This document shows positions 14,480 to 22,336 of a stretch of 26,210 nt of DNA, piece by piece. A model generated the notes under the pieces. That model made no database searches, was not told the origin of the DNA, and saw only the letters and a list, made by a program, of their open reading frames with translations. Source of the stretch: Gp6-AA40 sp046732795 (GTDB lineage Bacteria > Acidobacteriota > Vicinamibacteria > Vicinamibacterales > UBA2999); assembly GCA_046732795.1 (NCBI GenBank), contig JBKPNV010000424.1:1-26210 (forward strand). Direction: 5' to 3'. Position numbers and translations under genes: made by a program. Each line of letters starts with the position of its first letter. Position 1 is the first letter of the stretch.

Positions 14480-15301
14480 ATGAAGCGAGCGCTTGCCGTC
14501 GGCGCTGTCGTCGCGACCGTGCTGTGGGGCCCCCACGCGCGCGCTCAATCTCCGAAGGTCGACGAGCTCATCCCCAGGGCTACAGCTTACGCTCACGACT
14601 TCGTTGACCGGTTCTCGAACGTCGTTGCCGAGGAGCGATACGAGCAGCAGACCACCGTCCCGAAACGCAGCCGGCTCCTGATGTCGGACTTCCTGCTGGT
14701 CAAGGCTCCCGGCGACGAAGTCTGGCAGTCGTTTCGAGACGTGGCCGAGGTCGACGGCAAGCCGGTTCGCGATCGCGAAGACCGCCTCACGAAGTTATTC
14801 CTGCGGCCGTCTTCGAGCACGCTTCGGCGAGCTGCCGAGATTCGAGACGCGGGTGCGCGCTACAACCTGACCGACGTAGGCACGCTCAGCAACCCCCTGT
14901 TGGTCATCGCGTTTCTCCAGCAGCAGTACGTCGACCGTTTCCGGTTCAACCTGGCGGGTCTCGACAAGAAGCTGGGGCCCGACGTACGCACGGTTCGCTT
15001 CGTCGAGTTCAGGCGGCCGACCGTGCTCAAGCTCGACGCCAATGGCGACCTGCTTTCACGAGGTTTGATCTGGGTCGAGGAAGGAAGCGGGCGCGTTGTC
15101 AAGACGGAGCTGCAGGTGGGAGGCCAGGTCGCTCCGGTTCGCGTGACAACACTTTTCACGTTCGACGAAGAACTGGGGATCAACGTCCCGACCACGATGG
15201 AAGACTGGTATCCGCAGGGAACGGGAGAGTTCCGGGGCAAGGCCACCTACGGCAAGTTCCGTCGCTTCGAGGTAAAGACCGAGGAGAAGGTGCAACCGTG
15301 A
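14480..15301 (+). CDS. Secreted protein of unknown function
   Basis: Not recognised beyond belonging to a group of secreted acidobacterial proteins. The 273 residues start with a signal peptide (MKRALAVGAVVATVLWGPHA, cleavage near RAQ), followed by a helical segment with FVDRFSNVVAEERYEQQTT, then RLLMSDFLLVKAPGDEVWQSF and beta-rich segments (VKTELQVGG, VRVTTLFTFDEELGINVPTTM, KATYGKFRRFEVKTEE). The overall pattern of a long beta half with a lipid-protein-like TLFTFDEELG strand would fit a LolA/DUF-type half barrel, which is speculative. No enzyme motif is visible. The ATG at 14480 is preferred to the TTG at 14471. Its TGA overlaps the GTG of the next gene in GTGA, so the two are translationally coupled. 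Confidence 0.75.
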   Translation: MKRALAVGAVVATVLWGPHARAQSPKVDELIPRATAYAHDFVDRFSNVVAEERYEQQTTVPKRSRLLMSDFLLVKAPGDEVWQSFRDVAEVDGKPVRDREDRLTKLFLRPSSSTLRRAAEIRDAGARYNLTDVGTLSNPLLVIAFLQQQYVDRFRFNLAGLDKKLGPDVRTVRFVEFRRPTVLKLDANGDLLSRGLIWVEEGSGRVVKTELQVGGQVAPVRVTTLFTFDEELGINVPTTMEDWYPQGTGEFRGKATYGKFRRFEVKTEEKVQP

Positions 15302-16158
15302 AGAGACTCGTTTTCTCCATCGCCATCATGCTGCTGTGGCACGCACCGTCATTCGAACAGGCGCGAGCGGCGCAGGCACCACCTGGAACCGCCACGCCTG
15401 CGCCACTGCAACCGAACCCGCGCGGACCCTTGTATCAACACGTCGGCGAGCAGTATCGGGTGTACGAGTTTCCCGGGACCACCGAGTCCATCCCGTACCG
15501 TCTCTTCGTGCCGTCACGATGGAAGCAGGGTGCGAGGCTTCCGTTGCTCGTCACGTTGCGCGCAGGTCAGAGCGTCGACAACCCGTACCGCGAGCCGAAC
15601 AGCCTCGTGACTCAGGCAGAGCAACGCGGCTACCTGGTCGTGACGCCGATGGGTTATCGACCGCTGCGGCAGCCTTATTACGGCAGCCGGTATCAGATCG
15701 CGCGGCCGAAGGCGGCAGCACCCGCGGACGGCTGGACTCCCGAGGAAGACGCGCGGGCTGAGCAGGACGTGCTCAACGTCATCGATCTCGTCACGAAGGA
15801 GTACGGCGTCGATACCTCACGCATCTACCTTCATGGACAGAATCCATCCGGCTCGGGTGCCTTGTATCTCGGGGCCAAGTATCCCGAGCGATTTGCCGCG
15901 CTGGTGATCAGCTCCGGTCCGATCGTGTTCGACTCGTATCCGTGGGATCGCATCAAAGGGAAGATGGGGCTGCTCGTGATCCACGGCGACCAGGACACGA
16001 CGAATCCGATCGAGGCGTCCAAGAAAATGGCCGATGCGGCGAAAGCCGCGGGCGTCACGACCGTCTATGCCACGGTGCCGGGAGGCACCCACCTCGCCGC
16101 GTATTTGACGTACGCAAAAGAGATCTTCGACTTCCTCGATACCCAGCGAAAGCAGTGA
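15298..16158 (+). CDS. Secreted alpha/beta-hydrolase fold protein lacking the usual nucleophile Ser
   Basis: Exported protein of 286 residues from the prolyl-oligopeptidase/PHB-depolymerase-like esterase group. Signal peptide 1-25 (MKRLVFSIAIMLLWHAPSFE, cleavage near ARAAQ). YRLFVPSRWKQGARLPLLVTL (67-87) and VDTSRIYLHGQNPSGSGALYLG (171-192) align without gaps to the family stretch 'SRIYLxGHSMGGGGTWYLG'; at the nucleophile Ser position this protein has Asn182. The acid (Asp233 in HGDQDT) and His265 (GGTH) are kept. Ser185 or Ser187 might take over, or it may be a non-catalytic relative. The GTG start overlaps the upstream stop (GTGA), implying a coupled pair. Confidence 0.82.
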   Translation: MKRLVFSIAIMLLWHAPSFEQARAAQAPPGTATPAPLQPNPRGPLYQHVGEQYRVYEFPGTTESIPYRLFVPSRWKQGARLPLLVTLRAGQSVDNPYREPNSLVTQAEQRGYLVVTPMGYRPLRQPYYGSRYQIARPKAAAPADGWTPEEDARAEQDVLNVIDLVTKEYGVDTSRIYLHGQNPSGSGALYLGAKYPERFAALVISSGPIVFDSYPWDRIKGKMGLLVIHGDQDTTNPIEASKKMADAAKAAGVTTVYATVPGGTHLAAYLTYAKEIFDFLDTQRKQ

Positions 16159-16238
16159 TCTGCGGTCCTTGGTCCGTTGTGCCAGGTGCCTGGTCCCTGG
16201 TCCCTGGTACTTCGTCCTCTGAGTCCGTGAAAAGCGCG
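16159..16238. repeat. GC-rich CCTGGTC heptad array after a stop codon
   Basis: Directly after the TGA at 16158, degenerate 7-nt words with consensus CCTGGTC occur: GTCCTTGGTCC near 16165 and three tandem copies at 16189-16209 (CCTGGTC, CCTGGTC, CCTGGTA). CCAGG (16182-16186) and CCTGG (16189-16193) also form a small inverted repeat. The word length and the stop-proximal position match the AT-rich arrays, but the word is different. No gene fits this stretch. The rest of the 331-nt gap to 16489 holds the pseudogene remnant and a short hairpin. Confidence 0.65.
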
Positions 16239-16406
16239 TCAGCGCGGCGCCGGAGGTGTGCGCGGCTCGTTGGGATGAGTGGCACGATAGGCACGCTCGG
16301 CGCGTGAGGCGTTGATGAAGTCGCGGATCGTGCGGTTGCCTTCGTGGCACGCGTATTCCCACCATTCGTAATCGGGCGTCAGCTTCAGTGGAAATCGCGC
16401 GGTCCA
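16239..16406 (-). pseudogene. 3' remnant of a PDLxGVW-family gene
   Basis: On the minus strand this frame reads WTARFPLKLTPDYEWWEY then ACHEGNRTIRDFINASRAER and ends at TGA (16239-16241). It matches the C-terminal end of the family of the gene at 12789-13826 (KPWTAMVTWKRSRGELLEYA, then CHEGNYSLRGMLSAARAE). The frame continues upstream only to a TAG near 16445, without a start codon and without family sequence before the Trp at 16404-16406, where the homology stops abruptly. The remaining 55 codons are intact. It is therefore a 5'-deleted copy, left next to the kinase gene and the CCTGGTC array. The comparison is by eye. Confidence 0.75.
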
Positions 16407-16470
16407 TCGCCTGACATGTGCTGATCTCTCCTGAGGCTCAGATCCCTACCTTTTCAATGCCGGGAGGTGG

Positions 16471-16483
16471 CCCGCGATGCGGG
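16471..16483 (-). terminator. Small hairpin after the kinase gene
   Basis: CCCGC (16471-16475) and GCGGG (16479-16483) pair around a 3-nt loop, about 7 nt past the kinase stop. No T-run follows on the minus strand. Confidence 0.3.
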
Positions 16484-16489
16484 AATGAT

Positions 16490-19246
16490 TCACTGTATAG
16501 GTACGCGGGCCTTCAGTTCGTCGAACCAGTGCAGCACGACTTCCGCTCGATACTGCGCATTCTCTTGCTGTGCGGCTGCCTCTTGTAACACGGCGAATAG
16601 ACGCGAGCCATCACGAGTGAGGTCGTGATTTCGCGCCGTTTGTGTCGAGGTGAAGCTGATGAATCCGCCAGGGACCACCGCGGGTGTTCCGATCGCAAAA
16701 CCGCCACGAGTGTTGACGGTCACGGACGCCAGCTGATCGCTGCCGGGGAAATACAGCAGCCGGGCGCCGTCGGGTGACCATTCAGGATGATGGCCGCCCG
16801 GACCGGACGCAAGGTATTTCGCGCCTGTGGGCGGAACCGGCTGCACATAAATCGTTGCACCCGTTGGTCCGCCGCGCTGCGTGTAGGCAATCCATCGCCC
16901 GTCCGAGGAGAATTCAGAATTAAGCAGTGCGTTCGAACGCACATCGCCGAATGGGACAGACTTGCGATCCCGAATCGAGAATGTATGCAGCGTGACCGTG
17001 TCGGTAGACTCCACGAGGCTGTAGGAAAATGTGTCGCTCTTAGGCAGGAATGATTCAGGCACATGCGCCTTGCCCGACTCGGCTCGCGTCAGGCGTTCCG
17101 CCGCGGTCGAGCCATCCGCCCGCTGCCACCAGATACCTGCGTCACCCTCCCGGGTCGATTGAAACACGATGTGCTGGCCATCCGGGGACCACACGGGAAA
17201 CCGGTTCCGTCCTTCGAATGTGAGCTGGCGCAGAGATGTTGAACCAGAGAGATCGTACACGTGTACGTTCGCCTGATTACCGTCGTCGATCACAATGGCG
17301 AGGTGCGAGCCATCCGGTGAAACTCGTGGCGATTCGTACGGTGCAGGGGCTAGCGCGAGAGGGGTTTGCCCCCCACTCTGATCGATAGACACGACGCGAC
17401 GCTGACTCACCGAGACCGCGGACGGACCGGGAATGAAGAGAAGAGTGCCGGTTTCCGAAACACTGTATTGCGCCATGCCTGCTCCGACATTGCCAATCCC
17501 ACGCGCAACCCCCTCCACAACCGGAATCGGATTTCCCCGTGCCTCCAGCCGCTGCACGTCAAACCGCCTCACGAAAAGAACGCCGCCTACCGCATACACC
17601 ACGTGGCCACTTGGCAGGTAACGCGCATCGTTTCCACCTTCGGCGACAACCTTACGCTCCTCGGATCCCAACGATTGAACGACGATGCGACCGCCGCTGA
17701 AATCGAGCGTATTTGCATTCACGGATAGAGTGAACAAGACAGCCTGGCCGCCCGGCAACACCTGGGGACTGAGCGCGAATTCGTCCGTGCGCAGTCGAAC
17801 GAGCGGCTCGGGCGTCCCGCCATTCGGATCCACTCGCAATATGGCGCGAGGACTGCCAAAGACGATTCCCTCGGCGCCCCAGCTCATTCCCGAAGGGGCC
17901 GCGATCTGTGACGCCACTGGAATGGCGGGTCCGCCCGCGATTGCCACTCGCTTCAATGCGCGATCGAGCACGGCATAGAAGGCAATCCACTGTCCGTCGG
18001 GCGAGAACGTTACATCCTGGAGTCTGTTGGCGCCACCAGCTTCCACGAGCAGCCGTGGGATGCCGTCGGACATAGGCCGGATGTAGAGACCGTTGTCGGC
18101 GGCGTACGCGACTTGCCGGCCATCTCGCGAGATGGCAATCTTACGCCGTGGACCGGTGAGAGTTCGGTCGATCGGGATCGACAGGCGAATGGCCTCTGAT
18201 GGGACAGCTCGGTCGAGCTGCGTTCCCACAAAAGTACCTAGCAGACCGGCCGCTAGACCGACCGCGGCTAGCCAGATCATTAATACCGATTTCGCACGAG
18301 GTTTGACGATGCCCCCGTTGACTACCTGCAGCGGCGCATTTGCAACAATCTCGAGCTCTGCGCGTACGTCGCCCACGGCCTGCCATCGGCGCCTCGGATG
18401 TTTATCTAGGCATCGTCTAACGAGCTCTTGCACACGCGGCGCGGTATCCGGTGGGAGTGCCGACCAATCCGGTTCGCGCGCTAAGACTGACGCGAGGATG
18501 TCGAATACCGTGTCACCCTCGAAAGGCCGCCGTCCCGACAACATTTCAAACAGGACGCAGCCAAACGAGAACACATCGCTGCGATGGTCGGCGCGCGCCC
18601 CTTTGGCTTGTTCGGGCGACATATACGCAGCGGTGCCGAGGATCACACCGGCCATCGTGCCGCCTTCGCCGTAGCCTTCACCAAGGCGAGTCAGCGCAGG
18701 TGTCGTGGTGGTCGGCGACTGAGATAAAAGGCGAGCCGAGTCCGGATCGCCCGTTGCGGCGCCAGGCGCAATGAGCTTTGCCAGTCCGAAATCCAGCACC
18801 TTCACCGTGCCGTCGGGGCGAGCCTTGATGTTGGAAGGCTTGAGGTCGCGATGGATGATCCCTTGTTCGTGTGCCGCCTCGAGCGCCTCGGCAACCTGGC
18901 GCGCGATTAGGAGCGCCTCTGCGACTGGTATTGGTCCGCGCGTGATGCGATCGGCCAGCGTCTCACCCTCGACGAGCTCCAGCACGAGGGCCGGTATGTC
19001 GTTTCCGTCTTCGACTCCGTAGATTGCCGCGATGTTGGGATGATTCAGCGATGCAAGTACTTGGGCCTCGCGACGGAAGCGGGCCAGCCGCTCGGCATCC
19101 AGCGCGAAGGATGCGGGCAAGATCTTCAGGGCGACATCTCGGTTGAGCTTAGTATCGCGCGCCCGATACACCTCGCCCATGCCGCCTGACCCGAGCGGAG
19201 CCGTTACTTCAAACTGACCGATTCGAGTTCCGACGGTCAGCGCCAT
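16490..19246 (-). CDS. PknB-type Ser/Thr kinase with C-terminal TolB/WD40-like propeller
   Basis: Receptor-type eukaryotic-like kinase of 918 residues. The cytoplasmic kinase domain (about 12-275) is complete: P-loop LGSGGMGEVY (18-27), VALKIL Lys41, Glu60, HRDLKPSN (132-139, Asp134), LDFGLAK (DFG 152-154), a long activation segment with insert 160-200, and YMSPEQ (208-213). A single membrane helix (about 320-341, VLMIWLAAVGLAAGLLGTFV) is followed by an extracytoplasmic TolB/PD40-like propeller with repeated 'FSPDGQWIAFY', 'WSPDGQHIVFQS', 'WSPDGARLLYF' motifs that probably senses a ligand or protein. This architecture is widely expanded in Acidobacteriota. Active-site residues are all present. 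The start has no clear Shine-Dalgarno, but no better start is in frame. It stands alone. Confidence 0.95.
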   Translation of the reverse strand: MALTVGTRIGQFEVTAPLGSGGMGEVYRARDTKLNRDVALKILPASFALDAERLARFRREAQVLASLNHPNIAAIYGVEDGNDIPALVLELVEGETLADRITRGPIPVAEALLIARQVAEALEAAHEQGIIHRDLKPSNIKARPDGTVKVLDFGLAKLIAPGAATGDPDSARLLSQSPTTTTPALTRLGEGYGEGGTMAGVILGTAAYMSPEQAKGARADHRSDVFSFGCVLFEMLSGRRPFEGDTVFDILASVLAREPDWSALPPDTAPRVQELVRRCLDKHPRRRWQAVGDVRAELEIVANAPLQVVNGGIVKPRAKSVLMIWLAAVGLAAGLLGTFVGTQLDRAVPSEAIRLSIPIDRTLTGPRRKIAISRDGRQVAYAADNGLYIRPMSDGIPRLLVEAGGANRLQDVTFSPDGQWIAFYAVLDRALKRVAIAGGPAIPVASQIAAPSGMSWGAEGIVFGSPRAILRVDPNGGTPEPLVRLRTDEFALSPQVLPGGQAVLFTLSVNANTLDFSGGRIVVQSLGSEERKVVAEGGNDARYLPSGHVVYAVGGVLFVRRFDVQRLEARGNPIPVVEGVARGIGNVGAGMAQYSVSETGTLLFIPGPSAVSVSQRRVVSIDQSGGQTPLALAPAPYESPRVSPDGSHLAIVIDDGNQANVHVYDLSGSTSLRQLTFEGRNRFPVWSPDGQHIVFQSTREGDAGIWWQRADGSTAAERLTRAESGKAHVPESFLPKSDTFSYSLVESTDTVTLHTFSIRDRKSVPFGDVRSNALLNSEFSSDGRWIAYTQRGGPTGATIYVQPVPPTGAKYLASGPGGHHPEWSPDGARLLYFPGSDQLASVTVNTRGGFAIGTPAVVPGGFISFTSTQTARNHDLTRDGSRLFAVLQEAAAQQENAQYRAEVVLHWFDELKARVPIQ

Positions 19247-19524
19247 AGCGAGGTCAAGGCGCCTTCGCCAAGCTCGGCGACGACGTCATATGAGCCTAGT
19301 CGAATGCTGGCGGTCAACATGGCGCAGTTCTGGGAAAGTTCGAAAACGACATCCCAATGGGAGCGTGGTGAGCGCGAATTATATCGGCGGAAATGGGAAG
19401 AGCCGTGGGCCTTATTTAGGACTTGTCATTCACAAAGCCCGCCGCGCTGGCACAAACCCGCCGCGAGGCCTACACTGGATTTGGCGTCATTGGTGCATAA
19501 GCACTGATCAACGAGGCTGACGCC

Positions 19525-20421
19525 ATGCAGGAAGCCCGGAAGCTCGTCGAATACGGCGTGCCGATCGACCCGGAGGTGATGGTTTCCCCCCCGGAAACCA
19601 CCGAGCTCGAGCTCGAGCCCGGTCATCCAGGACTCGGCGATCCGTCCTACATCCAGCGGCGAAAGAACCTGTTTGCGCTCTGTCGCCGGCACCGCCTCGA
19701 GGAACTTGGTCCCCCGCTGATCGACTACACCGCCGAAGAGACCCGCATCTGGCGCGACGTCAGCCCCAAGCTCAACGAACTGCACGTAAAGCACGCCTGC
19801 GAGATGTATCTCGCGGCGAAGCGCGATCTCGCGATCAACCAGCAGGAGATTCCGCAGCTCCGGACCTTGAGCGAACGCGTGCAGCTCGAGACGAACATGC
19901 ATCTCGTGCCCGCTGAGGGCGCATTGCCCTATCGGACGTTCTACCAGTACATCGGAGCGCGCGGGTTTCCGGTGACACAGTTCATTCGTCACGGCTCGCA
20001 TCCGGAATTCACCCCCGAGCCGGACATGATTCACGACTGTCTCGGACATGTCCCCCCGCTGATGAACCACGACTACGCCGAGCTGCTGACCCTGATCGGG
20101 CGAGCCGTGTCGGCAACGCATTCTGGCGAGCACGTCCTCGCGCTCAAGAGGTTCAGCTGGTTCAGCATCGAGTTCGGCTTGATCGAGGATGCGGGCGAGA
20201 CGAAAGTGTTCGGCGCCGGTATCCTGTCGTCCACCGGCGAGATTCCATACTCGGTTTTGTCACCAGACGTGCGTCGAGAACCCTTCGTCACAGGCACAGT
20301 GATCAACACGGACTACGACCCATCCCGGATGCAGAATCATTTGTTCGTCGCGCCATCGTTGCCATTTCTCAGGAGCGAGCTCGAGTCGCTGGTCCGTCGA
20401 TTCGGCATAGCGGTGGCTTGA
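19525..20421 (+). CDS. phhA: Phenylalanine 4-monooxygenase (aromatic amino acid hydroxylase)
   Basis: Tetrahydrobiopterin- and iron-dependent enzyme converting phenylalanine to tyrosine in the cytoplasm. The 298 residues are catalytic domain only, as in bacterial forms. Diagnostic motifs: YTAEETRIWRDVSPKLNELH (69-88), the pterin/substrate stretch FPVTQFIRHGSHPEFTPEPD (148-167), the iron ligands His170 and His175 in MIHDCLGHVP with Glu216 in SIEFGLIE. No regulatory ACT domain is present. GAGG lies 8 nt before the ATG. No pterin dehydratase (phhB) or homogentisate pathway gene is in the window, so the gene is an orphan here. The 278-nt gap upstream (19247-19524) shows no convincing gene or promoter. 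An AT-rich repeat array begins at its stop codon. Confidence 0.93.
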   Translation: MQEARKLVEYGVPIDPEVMVSPPETTELELEPGHPGLGDPSYIQRRKNLFALCRRHRLEELGPPLIDYTAEETRIWRDVSPKLNELHVKHACEMYLAAKRDLAINQQEIPQLRTLSERVQLETNMHLVPAEGALPYRTFYQYIGARGFPVTQFIRHGSHPEFTPEPDMIHDCLGHVPPLMNHDYAELLTLIGRAVSATHSGEHVLALKRFSWFSIEFGLIEDAGETKVFGAGILSSTGEIPYSVLSPDVRREPFVTGTVINTDYDPSRMQNHLFVAPSLPFLRSELESLVRRFGIAVA

Positions 20422-20525
20422 ATCATTGATCGGCGATCTTTGATTGTTGATTCGTTGATGATTGCCGATTCGTGATTGTTGATTCATCGAGGGTCACAAC
20501 TAATCAAAGATCAAAAATCAACAAT
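20420..20525. repeat. GATT-heptad inverted repeat array, copy 3
   Basis: The tract begins at the phhA stop. The left arm (20420-20489) is made of GATCTTT, GATTGTT, GATTCGTT and GATTGCC words. The right arm (about 20493-20525) has complementary AATCAAAGATC and AATCAACAATG. It shares 15 identical bases with copy 2 (TCTTTGATTGTTGAT, 20437-20451 and 4198-4212). The right arm is shorter than in the other copies. Confidence 0.82.
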
Positions 20526-20745
20526 GGTTCGGTATACTGGCGGTTGACGGCTGCGCGATGCGCGGCCGGACCCCTTCGGCCCGTGCTCATGGAAGTGCTG
20601 CGGAAGTCATTCCGATTTCCTGCTTGAGCTGGAGGCCCCTGAGGCCCAGAACAATTCAGCGAACGCGAAACCGGCCCGGTGTCCGAACCAGCCTCGAACG
20701 CCCCGCCCCCAGGTTAGCCGACGCGTTTGCGCCGGCAGAGAGTAC
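20526..20745 (+). promoter_or_regulatory. Structured GC-rich leader before the NYN gene
   Basis: About 220 nt without a credible gene. A TATACT (20533-20538) may be a -10 element, though no -35 is visible. Downstream three hairpins follow one another: GGCCG/CGGCC (20564-20581), CGGAA-GTCA-TTCCG (20601-20614), and CTG..GGCC/GGCC..CAG (20629-20649). It could be a structured 5' leader or an unassigned small RNA; I cannot match it to a known RNA family by eye. Confidence 0.35.
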
Positions 20746-22191
20746 ATGACATCAGCAGAAACACGTCACCGCATTGCGGTATTCATCGACTTCGACAACG
20801 TCGAAATCGGAGTCAAGTCCACCATTGGCAGTCAGTTCGACATCGGCCTCGTCCTCGAGGCCATCAAAGAGCGCGGCGAGATTGTCACCAAGATTGCGTA
20901 TAGCGACTGGAAGCGCGCCGGCGATTACAGCCGGCTGCTGACGCAACACGCCATCCGCATGGTCCAGCGCAACCTGACGCCAGGCGGCGACAAGAACGGC
21001 GCCGACATCACCATGGCGCTCGACGCCCTCGAAATGGCCTTCACCCACGATCACATCAACGCCTTCGTCATCGTCGGGGGCGACAGCGATTTCATCTCGC
21101 TCGTCGAGAAGTTGAAGCAATACGGCCGCAAGGTCATCGTCGTCGGTGGGCGGCAGTTCACCAGCGTGACGATGCAGAAGAACTGCCACGAGTTCATCGC
21201 TTACGAAAACCTGGTCGGCAGTCGCGGGCGGCCGGCCGATCGAAGTGGGCGACCGGTGTCGACCGGTGACATTTCGAAAGCGCTGCCGATCGTCAAGCGC
21301 GCGCTCAAAGTGTTGTCGGAGCGCGAAGTCACGCCGCAACTCGGATTGCTCAAGAGCACGCTGCTGCAACTCGATTCCACGTTCTCCGAGCGGGAGTACG
21401 GGGCCGGAAGCTTCCGTGACTTCATGGAGAAGGTGGCGCAGACGGGTGCCGTCGCCCTGAAACACGCCGGGCGGAGCATGCTCGTCGAATCGCGCGAAGA
21501 AGGGATTGCCGAGACGGAGGAGGGATCGGCCTCGTCCGAGAGAGCGCCAGAGCCGATTCGGCAACCGCCGCCTGCCCAGGGCATCCAGGACGACGAGGAC
21601 GAGGAAGCCATGCCCGTCTCGCCGATGACGATGCAAGACGGGATTCGAGCCGTGCAGCGGGCGATCCACGAAGCGCAGGCACCTCCGCGGTGGCCGATGT
21701 ACGTGCGGCAGGCGAAGCAGTTCCTTCGCAACGCGATCGAAAACTTCGACGAGCGGAAATACGGTTTCGCGTCTGTCGTCGATCTGCTGCGCGCGGCCGG
21801 CAAAGAGGGTGTGCTTCGCATCGAACGCGATCGGCAGGGTGCCGTGCGTGTGTTCCCAGGACCGAATCTCACCACGCGGCCAGCGGCACCTCGATTCGAG
21901 GAGCCTGTCGAACTGGACGAGACGGTCGACGTCGAAGTGCCGCAACGGGCCGTGCTCGATCCGCCAGCCGTCGAAGAAAGTGGCGAAGTTGTCGAACAGG
22001 TCGTCGACGCGCCACCCATTGTCGACGCCGAATCAGTGCAGGAAGTGACCGAGGACGAACCAGCGGACGAGGTCGCGGTCGAAGCAGAAAAACCCAGGCG
22101 TGCGCGTTCGCGCAAGACTACAGGCGGCCGTGCACAGAAGGCGACCCGGCCGCGTGCCCGCAAATCGACGCGCGCCGGAAATCATCGATGA
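20746..22191 (+). CDS. NYN-domain nuclease-like protein with two OST-HTH/LOTUS domains
   Basis: Predicted RNA-binding or RNA-processing protein of 481 residues. The NYN (PIN-like, LabA/DUF88) domain spans about 9-155 with acidic-site residues in VFIDFDN (Asp15, Asp17), KNGADITMALD (Asp87) and GGDSDF (Asp113, Asp115); the set is complete for a metal-dependent nuclease. Two OST-HTH/LOTUS domains follow (about 178-248 with YGAGSFRDFMEKV, and 298-372 with YGFASVVDLLRAAGKEGV); such domains bind RNA, including G-quadruplex RNA, in eukaryotic and some bacterial proteins. The tail is acidic (about 381-450) then strongly basic (RARSRKTTGGRAQKATRPRA), a likely nucleic-acid contact. The ribosome-binding site is weak. 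The gene is bracketed by repeat copies 3 and 4. Substrate unknown. Confidence 0.9.
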   Translation: MTSAETRHRIAVFIDFDNVEIGVKSTIGSQFDIGLVLEAIKERGEIVTKIAYSDWKRAGDYSRLLTQHAIRMVQRNLTPGGDKNGADITMALDALEMAFTHDHINAFVIVGGDSDFISLVEKLKQYGRKVIVVGGRQFTSVTMQKNCHEFIAYENLVGSRGRPADRSGRPVSTGDISKALPIVKRALKVLSEREVTPQLGLLKSTLLQLDSTFSEREYGAGSFRDFMEKVAQTGAVALKHAGRSMLVESREEGIAETEEGSASSERAPEPIRQPPPAQGIQDDEDEEAMPVSPMTMQDGIRAVQRAIHEAQAPPRWPMYVRQAKQFLRNAIENFDERKYGFASVVDLLRAAGKEGVLRIERDRQGAVRVFPGPNLTTRPAAPRFEEPVELDETVDVEVPQRAVLDPPAVEESGEVVEQVVDAPPIVDAESVQEVTEDEPADEVAVEAEKPRRARSRKTTGGRAQKATRPRARKSTRAGNHR

Positions 22192-22336
22192 ATTGATGAT
22201 TATTGATTGTTGAATCGTTGTTGATTAGTGATTCTTGAACGTTGATTGGCCTTCGGCCCTTGGCCACGAACCAATCTTCAATCAAAATTCAACAATCAAC
22301 AACGAATCGATAATCACTAATCTCCTATCACCAATT
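22190..22336. repeat. GATT-heptad inverted repeat array, copy 4
   Basis: The tract lies between convergent genes. The left arm (22190-22249) starts at the NYN stop. The loop (22250-22270) is GC-rich and contains GGCCTTCGGCC. The right arm (22271-22336) runs into the last codons of the convergent gene. ATTAGTGATTCTTGA (22224-22238) is identical to copy 1 (1153-1167). On the minus strand the right arm also contains GATTAGTGATT, whose TAG (22317-22319 on the complement) is the stop of the convergent gene. Confidence 0.87.

Noticed and set aside
15817..16407. Open frame of 196 codons on the minus strand over the hydrolase 3' end
   Set aside because: Mostly antisense to the alpha/beta-fold gene and runs through the CCTGGTC array; the real remnant here is in another frame.
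19290..19520. Two overlapping short frames upstream of phhA (19290-19520, 19304-19507)
   Set aside because: No ribosome-binding site, no family, not in frame with phhA; the residue mix looks like non-coding translation.
20629..20690. 6S RNA-like segment
   Set aside because: CCCCTGAG and a later CGGTGTCCGA loosely resemble 6S motifs, but spacing and a closing stem do not fit; kept only as an unassigned leader.
20752..21945. Open frame of 397 codons antisense to the NYN gene
   Set aside because: The NYN and LOTUS motifs fix the coding strand; this is a codon-bias shadow.
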